From positions 22,935,723 through 22,999,722 of the forward strand of contig CM038711.1 of the NCBI GenBank assembly GCA_021613375.1: 64,000 bases of DNA, in the 5' to 3' direction. Shown here in pieces: positions 9,898-19,967 of the stretch; the first letter of the stretch is position 1, and each line of letters opens with the position of its first letter. The translations under genes were made by a program, and so were the position numbers. Below the pieces are notes generated by a model that was not told the DNA's origin, ran no database searches, and saw only the letters and a list, made by a program, of their open reading frames with translations. The stretch comes from Megaleporinus macrocephalus (Eukaryota; Chordata; Actinopteri; Characiformes; Anostomidae).

Positions 9898-10056
9898 CTT
9901 TACTGAGGAATGGCTTCCATCTGATCACTCTACCATACAGGCCTGTTGGGTGGAGTGCTGCAGAAATGGTTGTCCCTCTGGAAGGTTCTCCTCTCTCCAC
10001 GGAGCAATGCTGAAGCTCTGTCAGAGTGACCCTGGGGTTCTTGGTCATCTCCCTGA

Positions 10057-10266
10057 CTAAGGTCCTTCTACCCGATCATTCAGATTGGACAGGTGACCAG
10101 CTCTAGGAAGAGTCCTGGTGGTTACAAAGTTCTTCCATTTATGGATGGAGGCCAGTGTGCTGTTTGGGACCTTCAGTGCTGCAGAAGTGTTTCTGTACCC
10201 TTCCCCAAATCTATGCCACCATACAATCCTGTCTCTAAGGTCTACAGACAATTCCTTGGCATTCAT
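10057..10266 (-). pseudogene. Tc1 transposase, N-terminal DNA-binding remnant
   Basis: ATG at 10264-10266 (minus strand) starts MNAKELSVDLRDRIVWWHRF, the normal start of this family, followed by the helix-turn-helix segment G-E-G-Y-R-N-T-S-A-A-L-K-V-P and the linker T-L-P-R-A-G-H. A stop or frame change follows at about residue 69. About 130 residues would be expected for the full bipartite DNA-binding region, so only the first half is open. Confidence 0.85.
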
Positions 10267-10705
10267 GGCTTGGTTTTTGCTCTGACATGTAATGTTACTC
10301 TAGGATCTTATATAGACAAGTGTGTGCCTTTCCAAATCATGTCCAATCAGCTGGCTTTACCACAGATGGACTCCAGTTGTGGAAACAACTAAAGGATGAT
10401 CAGTGGAAACCGGAGCACCTGAGTTCAATTTTGAGTGTCATGGCAAAGGCTGTGAATACTTATGTACATGTTATTTTATTGTTTTTTATTTTTAGTAAAT
10501 TAGCAAAAAATTCAAACAAACGTTTTTCATTTTGTGGTATTGTTTTTTTGAAGGATTTAATCCATTTTGGAATAAGGTGAATACTTTCTGGATGCACTGT
10601 ACATGAAAAGTAATCAGTAATCCACTGCATAAAAGCAGTGCAGCATTGCCAGTGAATGTGTACGGAATGGTACAACACTGCAAATCTAATTAATCCTTCT
10701 GTGCT

Positions 10706-10754
10706 GAATATGTAGTACATTTTTATATGCATAAATCATATGTACTACATATTC
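10706..10754. repeat. Perfect 15-bp hairpin
   Basis: GAATATGTAGTACAT (10706-10720) and its exact inverse ATGTACTACATATTC (10740-10754) are separated by 19 bases. It lies about 100 bp beyond the Tc1 element. It could be a cruciform-prone site or the core of a very small MITE. Confidence 0.7.
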
Positions 10755-11218
10755 ATTTCTCTATCCCATATTAATGCTAACTGCTGTTTCTAACAGTTAC
10801 TGCCATATTCCAACACTGACAGAGCAAGTTCCTGTACTTACTGACTTTGCATGTATTGTCTTACACTTATTGTATTATTTGCACTATTGCTTATTTATCT
10901 CTTTTTTTTACTTTACTTTCTTAGAGTAATGCACTGGAGAAGTAGACTGACAGTGTTTAGTTACACTCTACAGCCTTGTATTATGATTATGACAATAATT
11001 GAATTCAATTGAATTTATAATGCACTTAATAATAGTCTGCAGTTAACTGATTCTTTAAGTGGTTATGTAAACATCATACTCTGATTCCATAGACCAGATT
11101 AAAGCCTAGAAATATGATTATGATATATGTGAAAGAGAGCTGGAGTTCAGCTCAGTAAGCATAATCTTTGTGGGCAGTCGTGGCCTGAAGGTATACTCTT
11201 ACTTATTTTTTTTTTTAG
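10755..11218. other. Intron-like, ending in a strong splice acceptor
   Basis: AT-rich sequence with no repeat recognised. A run of 14 T's (about 11203-11216) leads into AG at 11217-11218, and TTTTCTCAG gives a second acceptor ending at 11227. Confidence 0.35.
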
Positions 11219-11227
11219 TTTTCTCAG

Positions 11228-11333
11228 TCTGTGCATGAGAGAAAACAGACTGCAATTCAACAATAAGCAACTGCGAGATGGTAACAAAACACTTTTGGAG
11301 CAAATCAACCGTATGCTTGACGAAATGAAGGAT
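11228..11333 (+). CDS. Candidate coding exon 2, coiled-coil segment
   Basis: After TTTTCTCAG the frame T-CTG-TGC-ATG reads L-C-M-R-E-N-R-L-Q-F-N-N-K-Q-L-R-D-G, then N-K-T-L-L-E-Q-I-N-R-M-L-D-E-M-K-D, to a donor GT at 11334-11335 (GATGTAAAT). The earlier AG at 11217-11218 is an alternative acceptor that adds F-L-S in the same frame. Hydrophobic residues fall in heptad-like positions, with charged and amide residues between them; this reads as a genuine coiled coil. Codon choice (CTG, GAG, AAC, AAG) looks like coding sequence. The exon needs two bases from the previous exon, which 1472-1554 provides, and ends on a codon boundary, which 14350 fits. The donor is not ideal at +5. No family recognised. 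Confidence 0.5.
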
Positions 11334-12290
11334 GTAAATATTCTATATTTGTAAATGTTCTAGATTATGTATGTCCATAGTTTGCAGGTAAACTGACATG
11401 TTATTTAAAAAAAAGTTATTGGATGTTTTATGTTATGTACGTATGTCCAGTTTGTTATGTGAGTTTATTGACTGGAATCATTTTAATCCTTGATTACTGG
11501 TTTGAGATTTTAACAATGCTCTCCACACTGTAATACAAAAAAAACCTCATAGAGTCTTTGACATACATGATAGTCAGTAAACCTTAAACTCACTTTTAAG
11601 CGTCTGCAAAGTGCTATATTGCTTTAAACAGCGAGAGCAAGCGTGTGGTTTCTGCTATGTTATTTCATGAGCACCTGGGAGTTATTGCTGTTTTTCTCAA
11701 TCCCTGTCTGTCAGCCTCTAAAAATAAAACGTCTATTACAGCACTGAGAGCTGCAGCAATTGAGAGGGTTTGTGTGAGCATTTTGAAAATTGCTGCCTTT
11801 TATAAAGCTTATTCCACGGCTGATAATGGGGTATGTGTGTGAGTGTGAGTGTGTGTATGTGCAGGTTATCATGTATTTGCTCCCAGAGAATATATGTTTT
11901 TTCATGTTGCCTGGAATATTCTGACCCATGCCAGTGCTAAGGTAAGGTGAAGAGGAACAACAAATGAATGACATTTCTCTTATAACTGACACAGGGACAG
12001 GAGCAAGGGTTTAAACTGAGCAATATCCCTCGCTCTCTCTGTTTTTCTTTCTCTGTCCCTCCACATGTCTCAATGCAATTCTTCATCTTAGACTAGGGTT
12101 GCCAAGATCTTGTTCTGGTGATCTTTTTAACAGCTAGAATCAACATTCAGATGCTTCTGAAGGTGTATTAGTTTAGAGTTGGAACTGCTGGTCAGTAGTT
12201 CATCATACACAGATTCAGGCACCCCTGTAAGACCATGCTCAGTGGGGATAAATGTTTACTTTGGCATCTGGTGAAATGAATGACTCCGAA
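11334..12290. other. Intron-like, nothing recognised
   Basis: Contains a short (GTGTGA)n-type tract at about 11834-11860. The remainder is unclassified. Confidence 0.3.
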
Positions 12291-12969
12291 GAACAGCAGA
12301 ACAGCAGTGATGGTCAGTGGAGGAGAGGAACAGCAGTGACGTCAGTGAAGGAGAGGAACAGCAGTGACGGTCAGTGGAGGAGAAGAACAGCAGTGATGTC
12401 AGAGGAGGAGAGAAACAGCAGTGATGTCAGTGGAGGAGAGGAACAGCAGTGGTGACGTCAGTGGAGGAGAGGAACAGCAGTGACGTCAGTGGAGGAGAGG
12501 AACAGCAGTGACGTCAGTGGAGGAGAGGAACAGCAGTGACGGTCAGTGGAGGAGAGTAACAGCAGTGACGGTCAGTGGAGGAGAGGAACAGCAGTGATGT
12601 CAGTGGAGGAGAGGAACAGCAGTGATTGTCAGTGGAGGAGAGGAACAGCAGAGACGTCAGTGGAGGAGAGGAACAGCAGAGACGTCAATGGAGGAGAGGA
12701 ACAGCAGTGACGGTCAGTGGAGGAGAGGAACAGCAGTGACGGTCAGTGGAGGAGAGGAACAGCAGTGACGGTCAGTGGAGGAGAGGAACAGCAGTGATGG
12801 TCAGTGAAGGAGAGGAACAGCAGTGACGTCAGTGGAGGAGAGGAACAGCAGTGACGTCAGTGGAGGAGAGGAACAGCAGTGATGGTCAGTGGAGGAGAGG
12901 AACAGCAGTGATTGTCAGTGGAGGAGAGGAACAGCAGTGATTGTCAGTGGAGGAGAGGAACAGCAGTGG
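12291..12969. repeat. 28/29-bp minisatellite rich in CRE sites
   Basis: About 24 copies of a unit of the form GGAACAGCAGTGACGTCAGT plus GGAGGAGA. Units with a single G (GACGTCAG) are 28 bp and those with GG (GACGGTCAG) are 29 bp. Six copies contain the perfect palindromic CRE TGACGTCA (12337, 12453, 12481, 12509, 12824, 12852). The length variation breaks any reading frame, so it is not a coding repeat. If the three-exon gene is real, the array lies in its second intron. Confidence 0.9.
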
Positions 12970-14349
12970 AACATGTATAAACATATCATTGTGCTCATGC
13001 ACTGTCCAATTTTGTTCATTCACAATTGAAGTTAGAGACCGGTCCCTTACATTTATGAATGTGAACCGTCAAATCCAATCTGGTCTGATTAATGAGACTT
13101 GTAATACGAACATAGCCTAATTGAGCCTGACAGCCCTCATCAAATACACTTATGAAGCCTAGAATGGGGCAAATTTAGTGGTGTCACTACGACAACTGCT
13201 GTTCTATATTAACAGAGATAAATATACAAATGTCAGTTAAAGAGCACTGGTTAAAATCCATGCTTGTGCGTCAGTATTTGCCCAAAACTTTAAAAGCCTG
13301 CTCTTTTTGAAAATGATGAGGCTGAAGCACTGTTTAAACTCGAGGCATTCATGCTGCTGCACCACCTGCAGAACCCTCCCTAGTAGTGACCATAATAAAA
13401 TTTGTCCATTCAAGTCTATTTTTTGCCTCTTGCTCATCGACATATCAGAGGTCTCTATTTATCTCAGCAGCAGTAGCCTTAGGAAAGTCAGACTGAGTGA
13501 CAGGTTTACTTATATGGTCTGTTTTAAACAGTTAACAACTCAAAGCTAAAACGTCTATATAACTTTAGTTACTCATAACTGCTTTGCTTCTATCTGACTG
13601 TGTGTGTTTATTTCTGATGATAATCACAGTTACTGAAACAGAAATAAAGAAAGAGAAATATGGACCGGGAAAATGCTCTTTACTCGTGAGTCACGTTCAG
13701 TCACGTATTAGTGCTGCAGAGCAGTTTTGGCTTGCTGTTTAGTGTCGTGTCCCTCCTGTTTTAGTTTATCGCTTTCTCCACCTTTTATCTACTTTTCTTG
13801 TTGCTAATAAAGCTGTGAAGTTTAACAGCAGTTTATTTTTATTTTACAGTCCCTCTGCTAAAAGGTTACACCCAAAAGCAGCACAATACAGCACTGTATT
13901 TATTAGGTCTTTCTTTTTGTATGTCATCCTATTCCTATGCAGGCCAAAACAATGTCTACATCCCAGATACAAAGTTTGGTTTGAACTCTATTTAATATTT
14001 GTTTGAACTCTATTTGATTTAATATTTACACCTGCGTGTGTAATATCTACATTGACTATGTGTCAGATTCAAAAACAAGTGTGATTTATAAAACATGTGA
14101 TAGATGTTTTATAAAATTAGCTCATTTTACAAAGACCTTCTCTGTCAACTCTGTGGAGATACTCAGGCTACATTTAAACCTTAGGCATGTCATGTCATGT
14201 AATAGCATAACATTTATGATGAAGGACAGTGAAAGAAAAAGAAATTCCCTAGAAAATATTTAAGAAGTGAAGCATTTATAACAGTGAGAAGCAACACTGT
14301 TAGTATTTAGTGATGTAATAACTGCTCTATATTCTTTATATCCATCTAG
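12970..14349. other. Intron-like, ends in a good acceptor
   Basis: Unclassified AT-rich sequence. CTCTATATTCTTTATATCC then ATCTAG at 14344-14349 is a good polypyrimidine/acceptor arrangement. Confidence 0.35.
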
Positions 14350-14394
14350 CATGATTTGATTCCACTGCCAAACAGCGATTGTTCAGATGATTGA
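14350..14394 (+). CDS. Candidate terminal coding exon 3
   Basis: Directly after the acceptor ATCTAG the frame reads H-D-L-I-P-L-P-N-S-D-C-S-D-D and stops at TGA 14392-14394. The phase (0) is the one required by the end of the exon at 11333. The acidic, serine-containing C-terminus is plausible for a small nuclear or cytoplasmic adaptor-like protein, but nothing in it identifies a family. Joined to the two earlier exons it gives about 77 residues (80 with the alternative acceptor). The first AATAAA signals downstream are at 15384-15395, which would make a 3' UTR of about 1 kb. A 15-codon terminal exon is weak evidence alone; an earlier stop or a different third exon is possible. Confidence 0.3.
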   Translation, partial: HDLIPLPNSDCSDD

Positions 14395-15010
14395 TGCTAC
14401 AAATGGTGATCTACCCCCATCAGCTGGCACTGGAGCAGGTTAGGTACGGAGAGCAAGTTGCCAAGGTAGTAAAATGTGATTTATCATTCTGAGAAAGAAA
14501 GTCTAGGGTTAGACTAAACTGAAGTTAAAGTTAGCTGGCTAAGCCATAAATCCTGCTTCATAAGACTGGCCTTTGGTGGCTTCTTTATTTTATATTTTAT
14601 ATAGTCAATACGTACTGATGGGGTTTGGATAATTTTAAAATTTGCAGTGGATTGTGCTCAGTCACTGAGTTACCTTGCGTCTTATGATCTGAGGCCTCAT
14701 TGGGCTCCTAGCAGTCAGAGCCCCCTGGGCACTGGGTTGGGTGCTCATGTTCTCGAGACCAAACTACTTGTTATATGCAGCTTGTGCTAGTTTTAAACTG
14801 TAACTCAGATAGTAATGTTTGTTTACATATGCTTATTATCACAACAAATGCCCCCCTTCCCCCGAGCAGTGCTGTGTGCTTAGCGTTCATGTGAGAGGTT
14901 TTTGGTAAAAAAAGCACTGATGAGTCACGAAACCGGAACAACGCCTACCCCTCCCCATCTGTAGCGCTTCACCTTCAGTCCTCTCACAGTGCCCTCTCTG
15001 CTATTCTTAC

Positions 15011-15046
<36 letters not shown>

Positions 15047-17631
15047 AGTACAGCGAAAAACTTTGCTCTATCTTGGGATAATTTTGTCAAGACATCAATT
15101 TATTAGTAAAACATTCTCTCAACTCTTTCTTTCTTTGTTAATTACTTTTTTATTGTTTTTTTTCAACTTCTCTTTTTCTTTCAGTGAATTACTTGCTGTG
15201 ATAATTTACACATATACTGACGCTGCTGCTAAGCATCCGGTAGCTCATTTGACCAGATGCACACTAAAGGATTTATGGGAACGCTGTCAATATAACTAAC
15301 AGTACATGACTAATCACAGTATATTTTCTCAATCACTAACAAACAAAAAGATGATATTTGAAACACAGTTGCCTAGTTTCACTAATAAAAATAAACCACT
15401 AATCACTAAAATTGGGCAATATTCACCTGATGCACACATATTGAAAGATCTAATACATTGTTTTTGTTTATGTAACTAAATGCAAGTTTAGTTATTCGAT
15501 AACTGTCACTTCAGTGACACAGGTTGCACACTGTTGTTGTGGTTTTCACACGTTTAATTGTTTGCACACATTTCTAGATGTGCAAACAAACAATGAGAAA
15601 ACTGTATTGCAGTTTCAAAACATGAAAAGGAACGATGGTATTCTCGGCCCAGTAGTTTCCGACTACGTTCTTCGCCGTGGTCTGATAAGCTTAAAAATTA
15701 TCCAGACAAATCTGAGCTGTGCTGATCATCAGGATGATCAGAGAAGAAAGTTGTGTCACTGCGTAAGCAGCTTGTAACAGAAAACATTTTGCAAAAAGCT
15801 AAATATCTTCTACTTCGAGGAGGTCAACTATCTGCTCACAAGATCAGAAGACACACACTGTAAGCATTGCCCCACACTGTCTGATCTCCCCAGGTAACAA
15901 ATCCACGTTACCTACTTTTTGTATACATGTACATGTTTAGCTTAATGTTTAATATTTCCTTAAACTGTTTCATAAATGTTTGAATTTGGATGTATAGTTT
16001 CTGTTCATGTTCATTCAGTGCTTATTTTCTTTCAAGCTTGCTTACATGCAGGTTTATGCTCTGTTACATACTTATGCTTGTCGCAGCTTCGTTAGCACCT
16101 TGGATAATAGTGCTTTATGTGAGTTTACGTGAGATTTTGCGATTTTGTTTTCAAGAAAGTCTATTATATAGTAACTATATTTTTGATATGAGTTTGTATT
16201 TGTATGAGTATTTCTGTTGGTATGAATTAGTGGAACACAATACATTTTTATTAAATAGAAAGTTTTTCTGTTTTTTTCTTTATAAAATACAAATGCTTTG
16301 GCCACATGTTGCAGATACAAAGCGAAGTGGATTCCCCTCATTACACTGAAGGATTGTGAAGTAGTGAAGACTATCTCACTTGCACAAACTTTCCTATAAT
16401 GATTGTCAGCCTCCTGTTGAATTGCCTGTAATCACAAGCTAAAGTTGATCATTGCTTCATAGGCAGTGTTACCAGAACACTACCTGCCAATCTGTGTAAT
16501 GTTTGCTCAAACTGCACCGGAAGAGACTGCAGACGAGAGAGTAAGAGAGAGAGAGAGAGCAAGAGAGAAAGGTCATCACTGGCAGGGCAGGGCTTTTACA
16601 GTGCAGGTGTGAGCGCAGGCTGGACTAGAGCCGGACTCTCTGATGTACAGCTTTGATGTTTGGTCCACAGGTGTGCTCAAAGATGTTTACTAGAGGAAGC
16701 CTACTTTGCGTCGATTAGCACCTGTGTGTATGACGCAATGGGAGCAGAAAACATGAGGTGGAGAAGAAGGTTGGAGATATATAGCATGAAGCGGAGCATC
16801 TTGTTTGTATGTTTCTATTATGTATAGATTATAATGGCAGCCTGTGGTGGACTGTGACCTGTGTGCACTGAGTCTTCAGGTCGGGCAGTAAGCGCCAAAA
16901 CAGTAAATGAAAACTCTGATAATAATCATTTCTGCTGGCTCTAGTACGATGTTACCGCTAAGCTAAAAGCTATTGGTATTTTCTGTCTGTTCTTTAGTAA
17001 ATGTGGACATTTGAAGCTTATAAATACACACCATGTTTTATTAGACATATTTGCATATATTTTAGCTTTTCCAGCGCGCCGTTCAGATTACCACTTAAAG
17101 TCAATGACGTATCTACAATTTCCATAAACTGGAACTTTTTTTCTCACAGTCTTGTAAATTTGTACATCAGAAAGACACTGCTGAGTCAGTTTTTTATTAT
17201 TGATAGGTAGTCACATTCAGCTCCCCAAATCCTGACCAAAGGGACAGCTCACTTGGTTTATCTACCTAGAAACATTTTTAGGGGCAGTCAGGATATGACT
17301 GCGTCTCTTGCACAATTTAAATAGAACATTCATTATGATTATCTTAAATAAAATGTGGTATGACTTTGTTGTCAGAGAATCCAAGGAGGAATGTTTTTTT
17401 TTTTTTATGAGGAATGTTTTTTAGGCCTCAATATTGTAGTTTCGAGTCTGGTGCAAAACTCAAGTTTCTTTACCAATTAAAAAATTACATACAAGACCAA
17501 ACAGAAAATTATGCTAAAATATGACAAAACGACAAAGCCTCTCCAGAGCTAAAGACTAAAATCAAACCCACCACAGGCAACCTCCCAGCTCTTACCCACT
17601 AAATAACCCAATAGTTTAAACAGCTACCTTT
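14395..17631. other. Non-coding with GA tracts; no gene supported
   Basis: (GA)n at 15015-15045 and 16544-16559. A perfect palindrome CTGATCATC/GATGATCAG sits at 15722-15741. TGAGTCA (about 14932) with CCGGAA (about 14943) and a CpG-containing 80-base stretch at 14930-15000 could be regulatory. A frame of 87 codons at 15514-15777 has no recognisable content. Confidence 0.35.
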
Positions 17632-18840
17632 ACCAGGCATGACTAACACCAACTAAATGAACCAGTCATGACTAACACCAACTAAATGAACCAGTCATGA
17701 CTAACACCAACTAAATAAACCAGTCATGACTAACACCAACTAAATAAACCAGTCATTACTAACACCAACTAAGTAAACCAGTCATTACTAACACCAACTA
17801 AATGAACCAGTCATGACTAACACCAACTAAATAAACCAGTCATGACTAACACCAACTAAATAAACCAGTCATTACTAACACCAACTAAATGAACCAGTCA
17901 TGACTAACACCAACTAAGTAAACCAGTCATTACTAACACCAACTAAATGAACCAGTCATGACTAACACCAACTAAGTAAACCAGTCATTACTAACACCAA
18001 CTAAATGAACCAGTCATGACTAACACCAACTAAGTAAACCAGTCATTACTAACACCAACTAAATGAACCAGTCATTACTAACACCAACTAAATAAACCAG
18101 TCATTACTAACACCAACTAAGTAAACCAGTCATTACTAACACCAACTAAATAAACCAGTCATGACTAACACCAACTAAGTAAACCAGTCATTACTAACGC
18201 CATCTAAATAAACCAGTCATTACTAACACCAACTAAATCAAACCAGTCATGACTAACACCAACTAAATCAAACCAGTCATTACTAACACCAACTAAATGA
18301 ACCAGTCATTACTAACACCAACTAAATAAACCAGTCATTACTAACACCAACTAAATAAACCAGTCATTACTAACGCCATCTAAATAAACCAGTCATTACT
18401 AACACCAACTAAATAAACCAGTCATTACTAACGCCATCTAAATAAACCAGTCATTACTAACACCAACTAAATAAACCAGTCATGACTAACACCAACTAAA
18501 TAAACCAGTCATTACTAACAGCAACTAAATAAACCAGTCATTACTAACGCCATCTAAATAAACCAGTCATTACTAACACCAACTAAGTATACCAGTCATT
18601 ACTAACGGCATCTAAATAAACCAGTCATTACTTGCGTCATCTAAATAAACCAGTCATGACTAACACCATCTAAATAAACCAGTCATGACTAACACTAACT
18701 GAGTAAACCAGGTGTGACTAACGCCAACTAAATAAACCAGACATGACTAACACCAACTAAATCAAACCAGGTGTGACTAACGCCAACTAAATAAACCAGT
18801 CATGACTAATGGTAACTAAATAAAGCAGGTGTGACTAATA
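17632..18840. repeat. 29-bp minisatellite with local 58-bp dimer structure
   Basis: About 41 copies of a unit reading ACCAGTCATTACTAACACCA followed by ACTAAATAA. Main variants are TCATGAC versus TCATTAC and AAATGA, AAATAA or AAGTAA at the end. From about 17887 to 18060 two alternating variants form a 58-bp dimer repeated three times. The last five or so copies (from about 18690) diverge to AGGTGTGACTAACGCC. Confidence 0.92.
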
Positions 18841-19864
18841 CGCCCTGCTTTGTGTAAAAGCAGTGACACTCCTGCACACTAGTCCACCCAAAATCCCAAA
18901 AATGCTTAGCAGTGTGTTGTGTCCTTCTAAAGGGTACCTGGATCTATAAGCTATTTAGTGACCTTCCAAACTCGCACTTCGGCCCATTCCCTGTAGCCAT
19001 CGTTTGACATGACCCTGCTGGGTCCCTGAGGAAAGTCAGGGGGAGTTTGAAGTAGCTTTGGGGCTTTGACAGGGTCTTCTCTGAAGAGGTTGGGCAGGTG
19101 TCTGGTTTATCTGCAGTCAGACTGCTTTCCATAGTTTTCTGTGCACCTTCGGGGCTTCAGTGGTCCTCAGCACTTAAATATTGTAAGATGGGCTACTAGT
19201 GCCCCATTTTTTAGTTCATAACATTTAGTTTAGTCTGCATGATCTATCATTACTATCTATTACCATTCCTAACTTTTAATGTCACAAGACTGCTTTCCTG
19301 GTTTCAGAAGTTTTGATGTAATGTTCAGCACATATTTCATACCTTTTGTCATAATCTGCTTTGCTGTATAGAATAGTAACTTAAATTTTAGCACATTTTA
19401 CAGCTTTTTATCACAAAAACATAGAATGTATGAATGTATGACTGTGTGGAAAGGTCTAGGGCGCAAAATACTTTGAATACATTTGCTTGTTTGATGGTCA
19501 GAACAGAGACAAACACTGTCAGTTCTGTAGTGCTGTTAAGTCATATGCACACACACATACATGTATAAACACATTCATAGAGACAAACAGAGACACATGC
19601 CACCACGGAGGCCACTCTGGCGGGGAGGATGGGAAATGGAGGGCATTTTGGAGTGTGTAGGGTCAGTGTGCTCAGTGGCCTGGCATGCTGTGCTCCGTCT
19701 GATCTTAAGCAGCTGAATGAGCCTCATTCACCCTCCAGCATCAGCACCGTTAATTAGCCCGCTGATGCTTATTCCTCACACTCTCCTCTGCTGGACCCGG
19801 TGCACAGAGACGTGGCCTGAGTCACTGCAGCCAGGAGAGTCATTTGCATTCCGTGTAAGCTTGC
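18841..19864. other. Non-coding, nothing recognised
   Basis: Mixed-composition sequence without supported genes; GC content rises near 19600-19850 with no clear frame. Confidence 0.3.
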
Positions 19865-19943
<79 letters not shown>

Positions 19944-19967
19944 TGTGCGTGTGCGTGTGCGTGTATA
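19865..19967. repeat. (AT)n(TG)n microsatellite
   Basis: An AT run (19865-19878) passes into about 31 pure TG dinucleotides to 19940, followed by interrupted TGCG variants to 19967. Confidence 0.97.

Larger units (their letters stand above)
9517..10599 (-). mobile_element. Internally deleted Tc1-type transposon
   Basis: The element runs from CAGTGCCTCTGGAAAGTATT at 9517 to its inverted counterpart ending GGATGCACTG at 10599, with TA on both sides (9515-9516 and 10600-10601). The ends and body match a very common fish Tc1 family. The transposase lies on the minus strand: N-terminal part at 10057-10266, C-terminal part at 9706-9897. At 1,083 bp it is about 500 bp shorter than the usual 1.6 kb; the missing part spans most of the DDE catalytic core, with the junction near 9885-9900. 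The copy cannot move itself, though its ends could be used in trans. Confidence 0.9.

Noticed and set aside
12291..12969. Coding repeat (Asn-Ser-Ser-Asp-type repeats on the + strand)
   Set aside because: Unit length alternates between 28 and 29 bp, so the frame breaks repeatedly and soon meets stops.
15514..15777. 87-codon + strand frame as an exon of the candidate gene
   Set aside because: No acceptor or donor in a suitable phase, no domain, and it lies beyond the predicted stop codon.
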